Source: Aliiglaciecola lipolytica E3 (lineage in GTDB: Bacteria; Pseudomonadota; Gammaproteobacteria; Enterobacterales; Alteromonadaceae). Taken from it: a DNA stretch of 64,000 bases. The stretch lies in assembly GCF_000314975.1 (NCBI RefSeq), contig NZ_BAEN01000014.1, positions 97,741 to 161,740 on the forward strand, in the 5' to 3' direction. Below are positions 26,597-35,400 of this stretch, in pieces. The notes under the pieces are model-generated. The model did not search any database. It saw only the letters and a program-made list of their open reading frames with translations, and was not told the DNA's origin. The translations under genes and the position numbers were made by a program. Within the stretch, counting starts at the first letter, position 1. Each line of letters begins with the position of its first letter.

Positions 26597-29293
26597 ATGA
26601 AACTCAAAACACGTATAAGTGCGATAGCGGCAATAGTCTCATCGCAGTTTTTAGTGCTACCTCAATTAGCCGTTGCTCAGGAGCAACAGGCAAATGAAGA
26701 AGTAGAACTAATTATGGTAACGGGTAGCTTCGTGCGACGCTCAGAAAATTTCGAATCACCCTCACCATTGGCGGTTATAGACAGCGTAGCAATAGATGCT
26801 ATTGGTGCAAAAAATATCGCTGACATTACCCAAACACTAACAATTAATACTGGCTCACAGAATAACCCAGATGCATTTACTCAAAATGCGACAGCGGGAA
26901 CCTCAAATATAAACTTACGGGGTTTAGGGGTCGCTTCAACACTAGTGCTATTAAATAATCGCCGCCAGGTAGTTAACGCACAACCAACTAACGATGGTTT
27001 AAACTTTGTAGACACAAGTTCATTGGTGCCTATGATTGCAATCAATCGTATGGAAGTAGTGAAAGATGGAGCATCTGCCTTGTACGGCTCTGATGCGGTA
27101 GCAGGTGTTGTAAACTTCATTACCAAGCGTAACTATGAAGGCGCGATGATGAGTTTTGACTATCAAGATGGCGCGCATGGTGACAACAAAGAGTACGTTG
27201 TCCAAGGCTTATGGGGTGCTAATGGAGATAAAGGTAATGTCATGGCCGCCATTAGTTATACAAATCGCTCCCCCTTATTTATTAGTGATCGTCGTTTGAG
27301 TCGACCTCAGGATGATACGAGTGCTTTGGGGAATCCTGGCTCGTACTTCCTTACTATTCCTGGCGTAGGTGCGTTACCCATTATTGATCCCTATGGTTGT
27401 GAAGAGTTTGGGGGATACCCTGATTTACGTGCTCCAAGTGGTACCATTCCAGGTTTAGAAGTAGGGCTTTGTGGTTTTGACTTTGGACCTTATTATTCCT
27501 ATGTTGCTGATGAATCGCGAACTAACATCTATGCTCAAGCCACTTATGAGGTTAGCGATGATTTAACTTGGACCACGGAATTCGGTTATGCCAGAAATCG
27601 AGCAGAACGGGGTGGTGCGCCTAGTTTCCCAATATTAACTTCTCCGATTGTTCCTGCTGACCATCCACAAAACCCATTTGGTGCTCCGGTGGCATTTTTT
27701 GGACGCGCAGAGGGAAATGGCTTTGACGGTGATCCGGCACAAACTGAATCGGATACATTTCGATTTAATACTGCTTTGCAAGGCATAATGGATGATGGCT
27801 TTTGGGAAGTTAGTTACACACGCGCTGTGAATGACTTCTTATTTAAAGTGCCAGATGTATTAAACACTGAATTTAATTTAGCTTTAAATGGCTTAGGTGG
27901 CGGACAGTGTAATCCGTTAACCGGCACGCCGGGCGAAGGTGATTGTGAATATTTCAACCCTTTCGCAAATTCATACACTACTGCACCTAACTCTCAATAT
28001 GTAGTTGATTCATTTACTGGTGAAGAAGTCATCGACTCAAGAGCAGATTTAGAAGTATTCGAAGGTTTTGTATCGTTTGAAGCGTTCGAAATGGGTGGGG
28101 GAGCGGCATCTGTGGCTCTTGGCGCACAATACCGTGAAGAAAAACTATCTCAAGATTACGATTCACTGGCTAACCAAGATAGTTTTACCTTTGTTATCGG
28201 TAACCCAGATTTTGAAGGCTCGTTAGATGTTTGGGCTGCATTTGGTGAGTTAGCCTTACCTGTTACTGAGAAGTTAGATGTACAAATTGCTGTGCGTTAC
28301 GAAGATTACGGCGGTGCTATTGGAGATACAATTGATCCGAAATTGGCATTTTCATATCGTGCAACGGATAACTTTTCATTACGAGGTTCTATTTCTACTT
28401 CGTTTAGAGCGCCAACCGTATTCTTACGAAATGGTGGAGCAACTTCGCTACAACAACTTATTGACCCCGTACAAGGCGCGCAAGCATTTGTTGCCGTGCG
28501 AGCTGAAGGTAATGAAGATCTGACGCCAGAAGAATCAACGGCGTATAATGTCGGGTTTTCATTTGAGCCGGTAGATGATTTATCTATTGAGTTGGACTAT
28601 TGGAATTTTGAGTTTAAGAACTTAATCATTCAAGAAAATGCTCAGGCTATTTTGAATACCGATCCTACCAATCCAGACCGTGTTATCAGAGCGGGTGATC
28701 CTTTAACTGGTCCGGTACTGCAAATTAACAGCACCTATGTTAATGCAAGCTCGCTGGAAACAGCAGGTTTAGATTTTGTAAGTAGTTATAAAATTGAAAC
28801 GGATGGAGCTGGTACGTTCACCCCTTCAATCAATGCGACCTATATTACTAAGTACGATTTAGCTGATCCCCAAGCTGGAAATGTTGATGGGGCAGGTAGA
28901 CGTAACTTTACGAATATCGGTGTGTCTTCACCGGAACTACGGATGAACGTTGGATTGAACTGGAATACCGGCGTACATGCTGCAAATGTATTTGTGCGTT
29001 ACATAAGTAGTTATGACGATGATCAAAACTGTAGCGATGGTACATTAGCTACCGGCGGTGTATGTGCTACAAACAGTTTTTATGAAATAGATAGCCATGT
29101 CACAATCGACGCCCAATACAACCTAGATTTAGGTGCATTGTTGGAAAGTGATATGAGTTACGTGTTGTCTATCGGTGGAATAAACATTACTGATGAAGAA
29201 CCTCCACAGTTATTTACTAACAGTGGTTTCGATTCGAAAGTACATGATCCTCGTGGTCGACAAATCTATGCAAGATTAGCGGTTGAGTTCTAA
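26597..29293 (+). CDS. TonB-dependent outer-membrane receptor
   Basis: An 898-residue receptor with a signal peptide ending in QLAVAQEQ (about residue 28). A plug domain starts VELIMVTGSFVRRSENFESP, with DGASALYGSDAVAGVVNF its end. The barrel runs to the terminal aromatic YARLAVEF, as expected for Omp insertion. The plug type (VTGSxVRR) is common in Alteromonads and is used for varied ligands. No partner gene lies beside it. It is preceded by AGGGGA and followed by a terminator. Ligand unknown. Confidence 0.93.
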   Translation: MKLKTRISAIAAIVSSQFLVLPQLAVAQEQQANEEVELIMVTGSFVRRSENFESPSPLAVIDSVAIDAIGAKNIADITQTLTINTGSQNNPDAFTQNATAGTSNINLRGLGVASTLVLLNNRRQVVNAQPTNDGLNFVDTSSLVPMIAINRMEVVKDGASALYGSDAVAGVVNFITKRNYEGAMMSFDYQDGAHGDNKEYVVQGLWGANGDKGNVMAAISYTNRSPLFISDRRLSRPQDDTSALGNPGSYFLTIPGVGALPIIDPYGCEEFGGYPDLRAPSGTIPGLEVGLCGFDFGPYYSYVADESRTNIYAQATYEVSDDLTWTTEFGYARNRAERGGAPSFPILTSPIVPADHPQNPFGAPVAFFGRAEGNGFDGDPAQTESDTFRFNTALQGIMDDGFWEVSYTRAVNDFLFKVPDVLNTEFNLALNGLGGGQCNPLTGTPGEGDCEYFNPFANSYTTAPNSQYVVDSFTGEEVIDSRADLEVFEGFVSFEAFEMGGGAASVALGAQYREEKLSQDYDSLANQDSFTFVIGNPDFEGSLDVWAAFGELALPVTEKLDVQIAVRYEDYGGAIGDTIDPKLAFSYRATDNFSLRGSISTSFRAPTVFLRNGGATSLQQLIDPVQGAQAFVAVRAEGNEDLTPEESTAYNVGFSFEPVDDLSIELDYWNFEFKNLIIQENAQAILNTDPTNPDRVIRAGDPLTGPVLQINSTYVNASSLETAGLDFVSSYKIETDGAGTFTPSINATYITKYDLADPQAGNVDGAGRRNFTNIGVSSPELRMNVGLNWNTGVHAANVFVRYISSYDDDQNCSDGTLATGGVCATNSFYEIDSHVTIDAQYNLDLGALLESDMSYVLSIGGINITDEEPPQLFTNSGFDSKVHDPRGRQIYARLAVEF

Positions 29294-29311
29294 GCTCAAC
29301 GCAGTGTAATA

Positions 29312-29342
29312 AAATCCCCGATATCGTTCGGGGATTTTTTTT
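29312..29342 (+). terminator. Terminator after the TonB receptor gene
   Basis: AATCCCCGA (29313-29321) pairs with TCGGGGATT (29328-29336), followed by a run of T. It lies about 20 nt after the stop. Confidence 0.93.
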
Positions 29343-29449
29343 GTAAATAACCCCTTCCGGTATTTTAGATAGTATTTTGATACAAACCTTTCAATTTACC
29401 GAGTTATTTTCGACACTGATAATTCATTCATCAGCTAAGGCGATAAAAA

Positions 29450-29752
29450 ATGGCAGAAAAATATTCAAAACAACAAATAATGGATGCTTTATTAGATCTT
29501 AATGCGGGTAAAAGTGATGAACAAAAATGGCAAATCGAAGATGATAAATTGGTTAAAACCTATAAATTTAAAAACTTTGTTCGCGCTTTCGGTTGGATGT
29601 CGCAGGCGGCTATCTGGGCAGAAAAACTAAACCATCACCCAGAATGGTTCAATGTCTACAATAAGGTTGAAGTTAAATTAACTACCCATGATGTAGGTGG
29701 AATTAGTGAATTAGATTTTAAATTAGCTGGGAAAATGGATTTATTTAACTAG
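29450..29752 (+). CDS. phhB: Pterin-4a-carbinolamine dehydratase
   Basis: A 100-residue protein with the full family signature: [20 protein letters not shown] (His-His-Pro active-site pair) followed by [12 protein letters not shown]. It dehydrates 4a-hydroxytetrahydrobiopterin to recycle the cofactor of aromatic-amino-acid hydroxylases. No hydroxylase gene is in the window. AGCTAAGGCG precedes the start. Single gene between a terminator and the tRNA. Confidence 0.93.
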   Translation: MAEKYSKQQIMDALLDLNAGKSDEQKWQIEDDKLVKTYKFKNFVRAFGWMSQAAIWAEKLNHHPEWFNVYNKVEVKLTTHDVGGISELDFKLAGKMDLFN

Positions 29753-29863
29753 TGTTTTATTGGTAAATGTACCGCAATAGTACGTTAAACAAGCGTTGTG
29801 CGTTGATTTTGACCAAACAGTCTAAAATATTAAACTTTTATTGCATTTATTTGCATATCCTCC

Positions 29864-29891
29864 TTGCACAGTGCAAATGGCTATGTATAAT
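29864..29891 (+). promoter_or_regulatory. Promoter of the initiator tRNA
   Basis: TTGCAC (29864-29869) and TATAAT (29886-29891) separated by 16 nt, about 60 nt before the tRNA. The -35 box is half of a palindrome TTGCACAGTGCAA (29864-29876). Confidence 0.8.
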
Positions 29892-29949
29892 ACGCACCAC
29901 TTGAGAGGGAAGAGAAACAAATCACTTCCCAAACAACACCAGTTTCAAG

Positions 29950-30026
<77 letters not shown>

Positions 30027-30031
30027 CATTC

Positions 30032-30059
30032 AAGGCCTCGATTATTCGAGGCCTTTTTT
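30032..30059 (+). terminator. Terminator after tRNA-fMet
   Basis: AAGGCCTCGA (30032-30041) pairs perfectly over 10 bases with TCGAGGCCTT (30046-30055), then TTTT. Confidence 0.95.
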
Positions 30060-30385
30060 GTTTGTGTTTTAGAATAGCGATGCATTTGCTGCAGTAGATG
30101 TAATCCACAACGCAAAACGATTACCTTTGAGATGTTTACATCGAAACGTCGAATGGGTCGGTCGTGCTCTTACTCAACTTCTCAATATTTCTTTTTTAGT
30201 TTAACTGGTCAGTTGCAAGAAATCTGTCGAGATAAAACGTCTTAAATATTTACTGCTTTTAATGAGTTGAATTGTCATAACGTTAGAGGCTCCTTGTCAG
30301 GTTAACCCCTGCCAAATCGTTTTCTATATCACCTCGTTGTCAATTTATGACAATTTGCTTAGCCGATTCGCAAGGATTTATTCTC
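30060..30385. other. Non-coding stretch between tRNA and first sulfatase
   Basis: 326 bases without a credible gene. It marks the junction between the tRNA and the accessory glycan region. I see no integrase and no repeat of the tRNA 3' end. The ribosome site of the sulfatase (AAGGA, 30372-30376) is at its right edge. Confidence 0.5.
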
Positions 30386-32251
30386 ATGACAATAAAGCAC
30401 TTTCATATGATTACTAGGCTTGTAGTCATGGTGAGTCTATTTTTTTGCACTTTCTTTACTATAGCGAAAGATGGTAAGCATTCGCCACGCCCCAACATAT
30501 TGTGGATCGTGAGTGAAGATAACAGCCCAATGTTAGGTGCATACGGTGATGAATTTGCCACGACACCAAATCTGGATAAACTTGCCAACCGCGGTATTGT
30601 TTATGACAACGCATTTGCTAATTCGGCGGTTTGTGCACCAACTCGATTTAGTTTGTATACCGGAATGTACGCCAATGCGTTGGGCACTCATAATATGCGT
30701 AGTCGGTATGCCATACCGGATTTTATAAAGCCCTATTCTTTTTACTTAAAGCAAGCTGGTTATTTTGTCACTAATCACAACAAAACGGACTTCAATTACA
30801 AAACCAACGATCAGAAATATTGGGATAAAGGAAATTACAAAAATAGCCCAAAAGGACAGCCTTTTTTTCATGTAGAAAACATAGGTATTTCTCACGAAGG
30901 GCAAATTCATCGCAAAAAAGCAGAATTACTCCACGATCCGAACGCGGTGAGTTTACCACCGTATCATCCAGAAACTCCTGAAATTCGTTATGATTGGGCT
31001 TTGTACTATGATCGTATATCAGAAATGGACAGCCGAGTACGTAAATTATTACAAGATTTAGAAGACGCAGGATTAGCTGACAACACGATAATTTTTTACT
31101 TCTCAGATCACGGTGGCGTGATTGCCCGCAGCAAACGCTTTTTATTTGATTCAGGCACTAAAATACCGTTAATTATGGCGTTTCCTGTCAAATTTAAGCA
31201 TTTAGCCCCTCAAGATATGGGCAGCCGAAGTGATGTGATGGTCGATATTGTTGATCTTGCTCCTACTATACTAGAGCTCGCTGGCGTTGAGCCGCCAGCC
31301 CATTGGCATGGCAAGAGCTTATTAAATAGCGCTCGCGATATCACTAAACAAACCGCCTATTTGTATCGCGGCCGTATGGATGAACGTATTGATATAATAC
31401 GTGCAATACGCGATAAGAAGTTTAAATACATTCGTAACTATCTGCCGCATCGTAAATATGCTTTGCACTTAGAATATTTATGGCGAGCAGCTTCGATCCG
31501 CTCTTGGCAAGCAGAATGTTTAGCAGGGCGCTGCAACTCTGCACAACAACAGTTTTGGCATCCCAAACCCGTGGAAGAGTTATACAATACAGAAAGTGAC
31601 CCTTGGGAAGTCAATAACCTTGCAAATAAACCGGAATATCAAAATACATTAAACGCAATGCGCCAACTATTAGCTGAAAAAAACCGCCACTATAAAGATA
31701 TTGGATTTATTCCAGAGGGAGAGTTGGTGGAAAGAACAAAAGATATAACCGCGTATGAGTTGGTTAATCACCCAAGCTTTCCCATTGAACGTGTGATTGA
31801 AACGGCTGAAATTGCGAGTTTGGGCCAAACGAAATATCAAAGTTTGTTAGCCTCGCGCTTAAACGACAATGAAGCCGCCGTCAGGTATTGGGCTGCAACA
31901 GGCTTTACTATTTTAAATCAGGCTTCAGAGCAAGAAACCCAAAGCTTAATAAACTTGCTTACCGATCCATCGGCTGATGTGCAAATTGCGGCAGCCGAAG
32001 CATTGCTTAAATTAAACATAATCGAACAGCCCCTAAATGTGCTGCAAACCCATATTAGCCAATCACCGGAAACAATCGCATTGCATGCAGCGAATGTGCT
32101 AAACGAAATTGGCTTACAAGCAACTCCTGCACTTGCTACCATGCAACAAGTAATTATTGACCAAAAAGCACGTTCTAAAAGGTTAGGCTTACGGGTAAAC
32201 TATCTGCTGAATGCATTAGAATTCACAGTTAAAAACTTATCAAAGAACTAG
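30386..32251 (+). CDS. S1-type sulfatase with C-terminal HEAT-like repeats
   Basis: A 621-residue secreted sulfatase. ATG 30386 is chosen because AAGGA lies 9 nt upstream and the N-terminus then reads as a signal peptide (VVMVSLFFCTFFTIA). The metal site SEDN replaces the usual ADD, and the formylglycine motif is VCAPTRFSLYTG (Cys about residue 83). The middle has DNTIIFYFSDHGGVIARSKR. The last 140 residues form HEAT-like helical pairs (AAVRYWAATGFTIL, ADVQIAAAEALLKLN). It resembles the N-sulfoglucosamine sulfohydrolase-like branch. It desulfates an oligosaccharide, exact target unknown. A RAYT-type end motif begins 19 nt after the stop. Confidence 0.9.
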   Translation: MTIKHFHMITRLVVMVSLFFCTFFTIAKDGKHSPRPNILWIVSEDNSPMLGAYGDEFATTPNLDKLANRGIVYDNAFANSAVCAPTRFSLYTGMYANALGTHNMRSRYAIPDFIKPYSFYLKQAGYFVTNHNKTDFNYKTNDQKYWDKGNYKNSPKGQPFFHVENIGISHEGQIHRKKAELLHDPNAVSLPPYHPETPEIRYDWALYYDRISEMDSRVRKLLQDLEDAGLADNTIIFYFSDHGGVIARSKRFLFDSGTKIPLIMAFPVKFKHLAPQDMGSRSDVMVDIVDLAPTILELAGVEPPAHWHGKSLLNSARDITKQTAYLYRGRMDERIDIIRAIRDKKFKYIRNYLPHRKYALHLEYLWRAASIRSWQAECLAGRCNSAQQQFWHPKPVEELYNTESDPWEVNNLANKPEYQNTLNAMRQLLAEKNRHYKDIGFIPEGELVERTKDITAYELVNHPSFPIERVIETAEIASLGQTKYQSLLASRLNDNEAAVRYWAATGFTILNQASEQETQSLINLLTDPSADVQIAAAEALLKLNIIEQPLNVLQTHISQSPETIALHAANVLNEIGLQATPALATMQQVIIDQKARSKRLGLRVNYLLNALEFTVKNLSKN

Positions 32252-32269
32252 TTTGCTATCGGTTAAATC

Positions 32270-32286
32270 ATGGACAGGCATCTTTT
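32270..32286 (+). repeat. Left-end motif of the RAYT element
   Basis: ATGGACAGGCATCTTTT. Also found at 63955-63970, in a shorter form at 63990-64000, and degenerate at 34771-34785. Confidence 0.8.
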
Positions 32287-32480
32287 AAGATTGTGGTGAT
32301 AGTAGCCTTTAATTCTTGTCGGGCTAAAGTAAGCGCGTCAGTTCTCATCTATTATTGGTAAATGTATCTGGCAATCATCTTCTTGTGATGAATTATCGTC
32401 AATAAGGTGAATTTGGTTGGGAGTTAGGTTTGTCTCTTGTGTAAAGACACAAATGAAATAAGTGACTTTGACGCAGAGCT

Positions 32481-33437
32481 TTACCCAGCAGAACTTTTTT
32501 GCCGACGTTTTCGTTTGTATCGTTTTAACGTGCTTGATTGTCCGGCTGCCACGCTAAAGGTAGTTTCAAACGCCAGAAACATATCTTGCCACATTTGTTT
32601 ATCCAATCCTAAGCGCTGTAATATGGGCGATGCCGCAATATCAATTGCACCACGCTTGTTCGGTGTAATGATGCGACCGGATAGATCAACCAATTTGAGA
32701 TATTCAATCAAATCGAACATCAGTCCTAGCGGTTGTGGTTGTGTTGGACTGCCAACAAAAGGCATCAAAGTAGATGGTTGATTCCCATTTTTAAAATCAT
32801 GAATGCGGCGTTTCACACTAGTATGTTCGGAAGATTCAGGTGTGCTGGCAATTTTGGCTCTAATGGGATTCAAATCTACATAAACCATACAAGCGGCTAA
32901 TGCATGCTCATCCAATAGTGCTTGTGATTTGAACCGTCCTTCCCAAAAGTGGCCTGTACAGTTATCTTCATGGTTTGCATGTCGGGCGATAGGCTCATTC
33001 AATTCGCGCATGAACCAGCTAATATCGGCTAATCGACTTCGATAGACTGCCAAAGTAGATCGCAATGTGATTAGTTCAGCCTCTGTAAGCATTGGTGCTT
33101 GTTTCCCGGTAAAGGTTTGTGAGAGGAGGGTGCCTTTGTGCAGCTTGTGCCAGCGCATAGCAATCTCTTTATCTGTCCAAAACTTTGCTTTTTCAGAATT
33201 GACATGCAATACCACATGGGTATGGTTACTCATGACAGCAAAAGCACACACTTCAATAGCGAAGACGGTGGTTAAGAATAACAATCTATCCTCTACCCAC
33301 TGGCGGCGATGCTCGTAGTTTTTGCCGGTCAGTTTATCTTCCCCGCACAAATAGGCCCGTCGAACACAGCGTGAAACACAATGATAATAAGGGGTATCAG
33401 ATAAACTGATTTGTTGTTTCCTTGCTAGTGGCATCAT
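32481..33437 (-). CDS. RAYT-like Y1 (HUH) transposase
   Basis: A 318-residue single-strand transposase of the REP-associated tyrosine type. The N-terminus PYYHCVSRCVRRAYLCGE is typical, the HUH-type motif is SNHTHVVLH (His72, His74), and the C-terminal half has HFWEGRFKSQALLDE and MVYVDLNPIRAKIA, the region holding the catalytic tyrosine. The extra C-terminal tail is basic (KRYKRKRRQKSS). Tandem ATGs follow GAGGAA. It acts on short hairpin-bearing repeats, as at its own ends. No frameshift is visible, so it could be active. Confidence 0.88.
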   Translation of the reverse strand: MMPLARKQQISLSDTPYYHCVSRCVRRAYLCGEDKLTGKNYEHRRQWVEDRLLFLTTVFAIEVCAFAVMSNHTHVVLHVNSEKAKFWTDKEIAMRWHKLHKGTLLSQTFTGKQAPMLTEAELITLRSTLAVYRSRLADISWFMRELNEPIARHANHEDNCTGHFWEGRFKSQALLDEHALAACMVYVDLNPIRAKIASTPESSEHTSVKRRIHDFKNGNQPSTLMPFVGSPTQPQPLGLMFDLIEYLKLVDLSGRIITPNKRGAIDIAASPILQRLGLDKQMWQDMFLAFETTFSVAAGQSSTLKRYKRKRRQKSSAG

Positions 33438-33569
33438 TCATTCCTCGAAAAAGCATACTTAAGCATAGCTGAATTGGTTTTTCAGGGAGTCTAGTTTGTG
33501 GCTGTCTATGAATGAATAACTGTTAACAAATCACGACCAAACGGCTTCAGATCTATTAAGTTCCTTTTC

Positions 33570-34673
33570 TTATTCGGAATTAGTAATTTTTTGGTAAGCA
33601 ACACGGTCACCTGAAAACGAGCCAAACCACAATTCATCTTCAAGCTCTAAAACCATAGTCACATTAGTGAATTGTTGTTGCGCGTTAGAGCTGGCCAGAG
33701 TCGTGATTTTCATCGTTTTTGGTTCAATGGCGATGGCCATGAATGAGCGTGGGCAACTGGCTAATTCCATAAAATCAAATTGTTCGTTTAATTTAACGTG
33801 ACCACAGTTTTCATCATCAATTTTCATACCCGCAGTCACTAGTTTTCCCGATTTTCCCCAGCGAATATTATCAGGTACAAAACTCAAACGACCAGTGCTC
33901 CGCAATAGCTTTGCAGGATTAGTATTAGAAAATGCCATGATTTTTATTTCACCAGAAGACGCGATGTAAAACTCAGAACCATCCTCAGAAGTTTCTATGC
34001 CATTTGCATAAGCGATTTCAGTTCCTTCGACAACTTCAAAACCTTTATCACCAGGCGACCAGCGATAAACTGCACCTGTAGGCACACCTTTGAATAGATC
34101 ATTAATAGTAAAGCCGATTAAAGGAATTGTGACTAATAAGGTCCCATCCTCTAGAGAAGCCACACTATTGGCTTCAAGCCCGTCAGGCGTAAGAACACAA
34201 CCAATCCACACCAGCTCTGGCTTGTTAGAGTGTATATTTACCTCAAACACTTCTATTGCTTCGCGCTCACCGTGACCCACTGCATATAGAGTAAATAAAT
34301 TATCGCTGACCTGGCGGATATTGAGCCCATGGGTAGTAAAGTTATTCGTATCAGGAGAGCCAGGGCAGTCTCTATAAGTTTGCATGTTCTGCTTCGCTTT
34401 AGACTCTTTAGAAGGATACAAATGTTGCAATGCCTTGGTCTTAGTATTGATTGCGTAAATTGCAACATTGCCGGCAAAACCACTGCTTACTAACCAATCA
34501 GAATTCGGAATAGAAACTAAGTCTTCAGGGCTATTAAGCCCACAAACATAAGAATAGCCGCCGTTTTTTTCGCAATTATTGGTGTTTGCTCTAGCGGGTA
34601 CAAAACCTGATGTAAACAGAATTAATATGATGATCAGGTTCGAGCAAGTAAAGTTAAACAGTGTAATTCTCAT
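33570..34673 (-). CDS. Secreted SMP-30/paraoxonase-like beta-propeller (putative lactonase)
   Basis: A 367-residue protein with a signal peptide ending near PARANTNN. Repeated propeller segments follow. The motifs fit the arylesterase/SMP-30 calcium site by order: SPEDLV near residue 51, THGLNIRQ, LEANSVASLEDGTLLVT, YANGIETSEDGSEFYIA and VPDNIRWGKSG, which supply the Glu, Asn, Asn and Asp/Asn ligands. Family members hydrolyse lactones and esters. It sits between the intact and the decayed transposase copies. Lactone cleavage of a sugar acid is a guess from context. Confidence 0.72.
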   Translation of the reverse strand: MRITLFNFTCSNLIIILILFTSGFVPARANTNNCEKNGGYSYVCGLNSPEDLVSIPNSDWLVSSGFAGNVAIYAINTKTKALQHLYPSKESKAKQNMQTYRDCPGSPDTNNFTTHGLNIRQVSDNLFTLYAVGHGEREAIEVFEVNIHSNKPELVWIGCVLTPDGLEANSVASLEDGTLLVTIPLIGFTINDLFKGVPTGAVYRWSPGDKGFEVVEGTEIAYANGIETSEDGSEFYIASSGEIKIMAFSNTNPAKLLRSTGRLSFVPDNIRWGKSGKLVTAGMKIDDENCGHVKLNEQFDFMELASCPRSFMAIAIEPKTMKITTLASSNAQQQFTNVTMVLELEDELWFGSFSGDRVAYQKITNSE

Positions 34674-34770
34674 AATGTTAATTCAAAAGAAACAAGTACA
34701 ACTGAGAGTAGTTCTGCTTGAATCGTTATTCAAATAACTAAAACAAAAATCATTAGAAAATTGAAAGTCA

Positions 34771-34785
34771 AGGACAGACATCTTC
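34771..34785 (+). repeat. Degenerate left-end motif of a decayed RAYT element
   Basis: AGGACAGACATCTTC matches the left-end motif at 32270 with a few changes and is followed 100 nt later by a transposase remnant. Confidence 0.6.
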
Positions 34786-34886
34786 AAAGTTTTGAGTATT
34801 TGGACTTATATTTAGCGCTAAGTGATTCACTTTACTTGTGCAATAAACTCGGTTAGTGATGTGTCATTGTTTAGAGCGTTAGTTTG

Positions 34887-35056
34887 CGGAATTCTTTAGC
34901 CGACATTCTTGCCTAAATCGTTTTAAAATGCTTGATTGTCCAACATCCACCCTAAGGATGGTTTGAAACGCTTAAAACATAAATTGCCATATTTTTTCGA
35001 CCAATCCTAAATCCTGTAAGTTGGACTATTCAATCAAATCGAACCTCAGTCCTAGC
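34887..35056 (-). pseudogene. Decayed RAYT transposase remnant
   Basis: About 170 bases align with the 3' end of the transposase gene at 32481-32735. Shared words include TGCTTGATTGTCC, CCAATCCTAA and ATTCAATCAAATCGAAC followed by CAGTCCTAGC. Point changes and a deletion of about 80-90 bases (between CTGTAA and ATTCAATC) break the frame. Its left and right flanks carry the same end motifs as the intact element. Confidence 0.8.
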
Positions 35057-35102
35057 TTTTTTGCCTGTCTAAGTGGATTCTGTTGACGAGTAAAAGAAAA
35101 CT

Positions 35103-35247
35103 GTGGCTGTCCATGTTTAAAAAAGGTTAGTGGCTGTCCATTACTAGAATCAAAGAAAACTGTGGCTGTCCATTACTAGAAATAAAATCTCATAAGCAGA
35201 GTAGGGTGGCTGTCCATTACTAGAATCTACTGTTTGTGGCTGTCCAT
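35103..35247 (+). repeat. Array of five GTGGCTGTCCAT units
   Basis: The 12-mer GTGGCTGTCCAT occurs at 35103, 35130, 35162, 35206 and 35236, spaced 27, 32, 44 and 30 nt. Three units continue as TACTAGAA. The motif equals the right end of the RAYT element (33498) and its reverse complement resembles the left end. Probably a REP-like target array linked to the transposase. Confidence 0.85.
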
Positions 35248-35282
35248 TTAAACTATTTAAACATTCACTCTTTAACAGATAA

Positions 35283-35321
35283 AAAAAGCCCCGCTGAGCT
35301 TTTCAACTCGCGGGGCTTTTT
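35283..35321 (-). terminator. Terminator after the giant lipoprotein gene
   Basis: AAAAAGCCCCGC (35283-35294) pairs perfectly over 12 bases with GCGGGGCTTTTT (35310-35321). Strong hairpin with T runs in both directions, 80 nt after the stop. Confidence 0.9.
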
Positions 35322-35400
35322 AATTCAATTCTATTAGTTTTTACACTAAATCGTATTCTCTGTGATTAAAAAAGCTGAACACAGAGAACACAAACACGTG

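Larger units (their letters stand above)
32270..33510. mobile_element. RAYT-type transposase element with paired end motifs
   Basis: The left end is ATGGACAGGCATCTTTT (32270-32286) and the right end GTGGCTGTCTATG (33498-33510). The right end, read in reverse complement (ATAGACAGCCAC), matches 9 of 12 bases of the left. Between them lies only the transposase gene on the minus strand. A small hairpin (TTGTGT/ACACAA, 32437-32452) sits 3' of the gene. Both end motifs recur around a decayed copy at 34771-35114 and the left motif at 63955. Confidence 0.65.

Noticed and set aside
32437..32452. Strong terminator of the transposase gene
   Set aside because: The stem is only 6 bp and lacks a T run, so I mention it only as a small hairpin within the element.
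35103..35247. CRISPR-like direct repeat array
   Set aside because: The repeat is only 12 nt, spacing varies from 27 to 44 nt, and no cas gene is present. It equals the end motif of the nearby transposase element.
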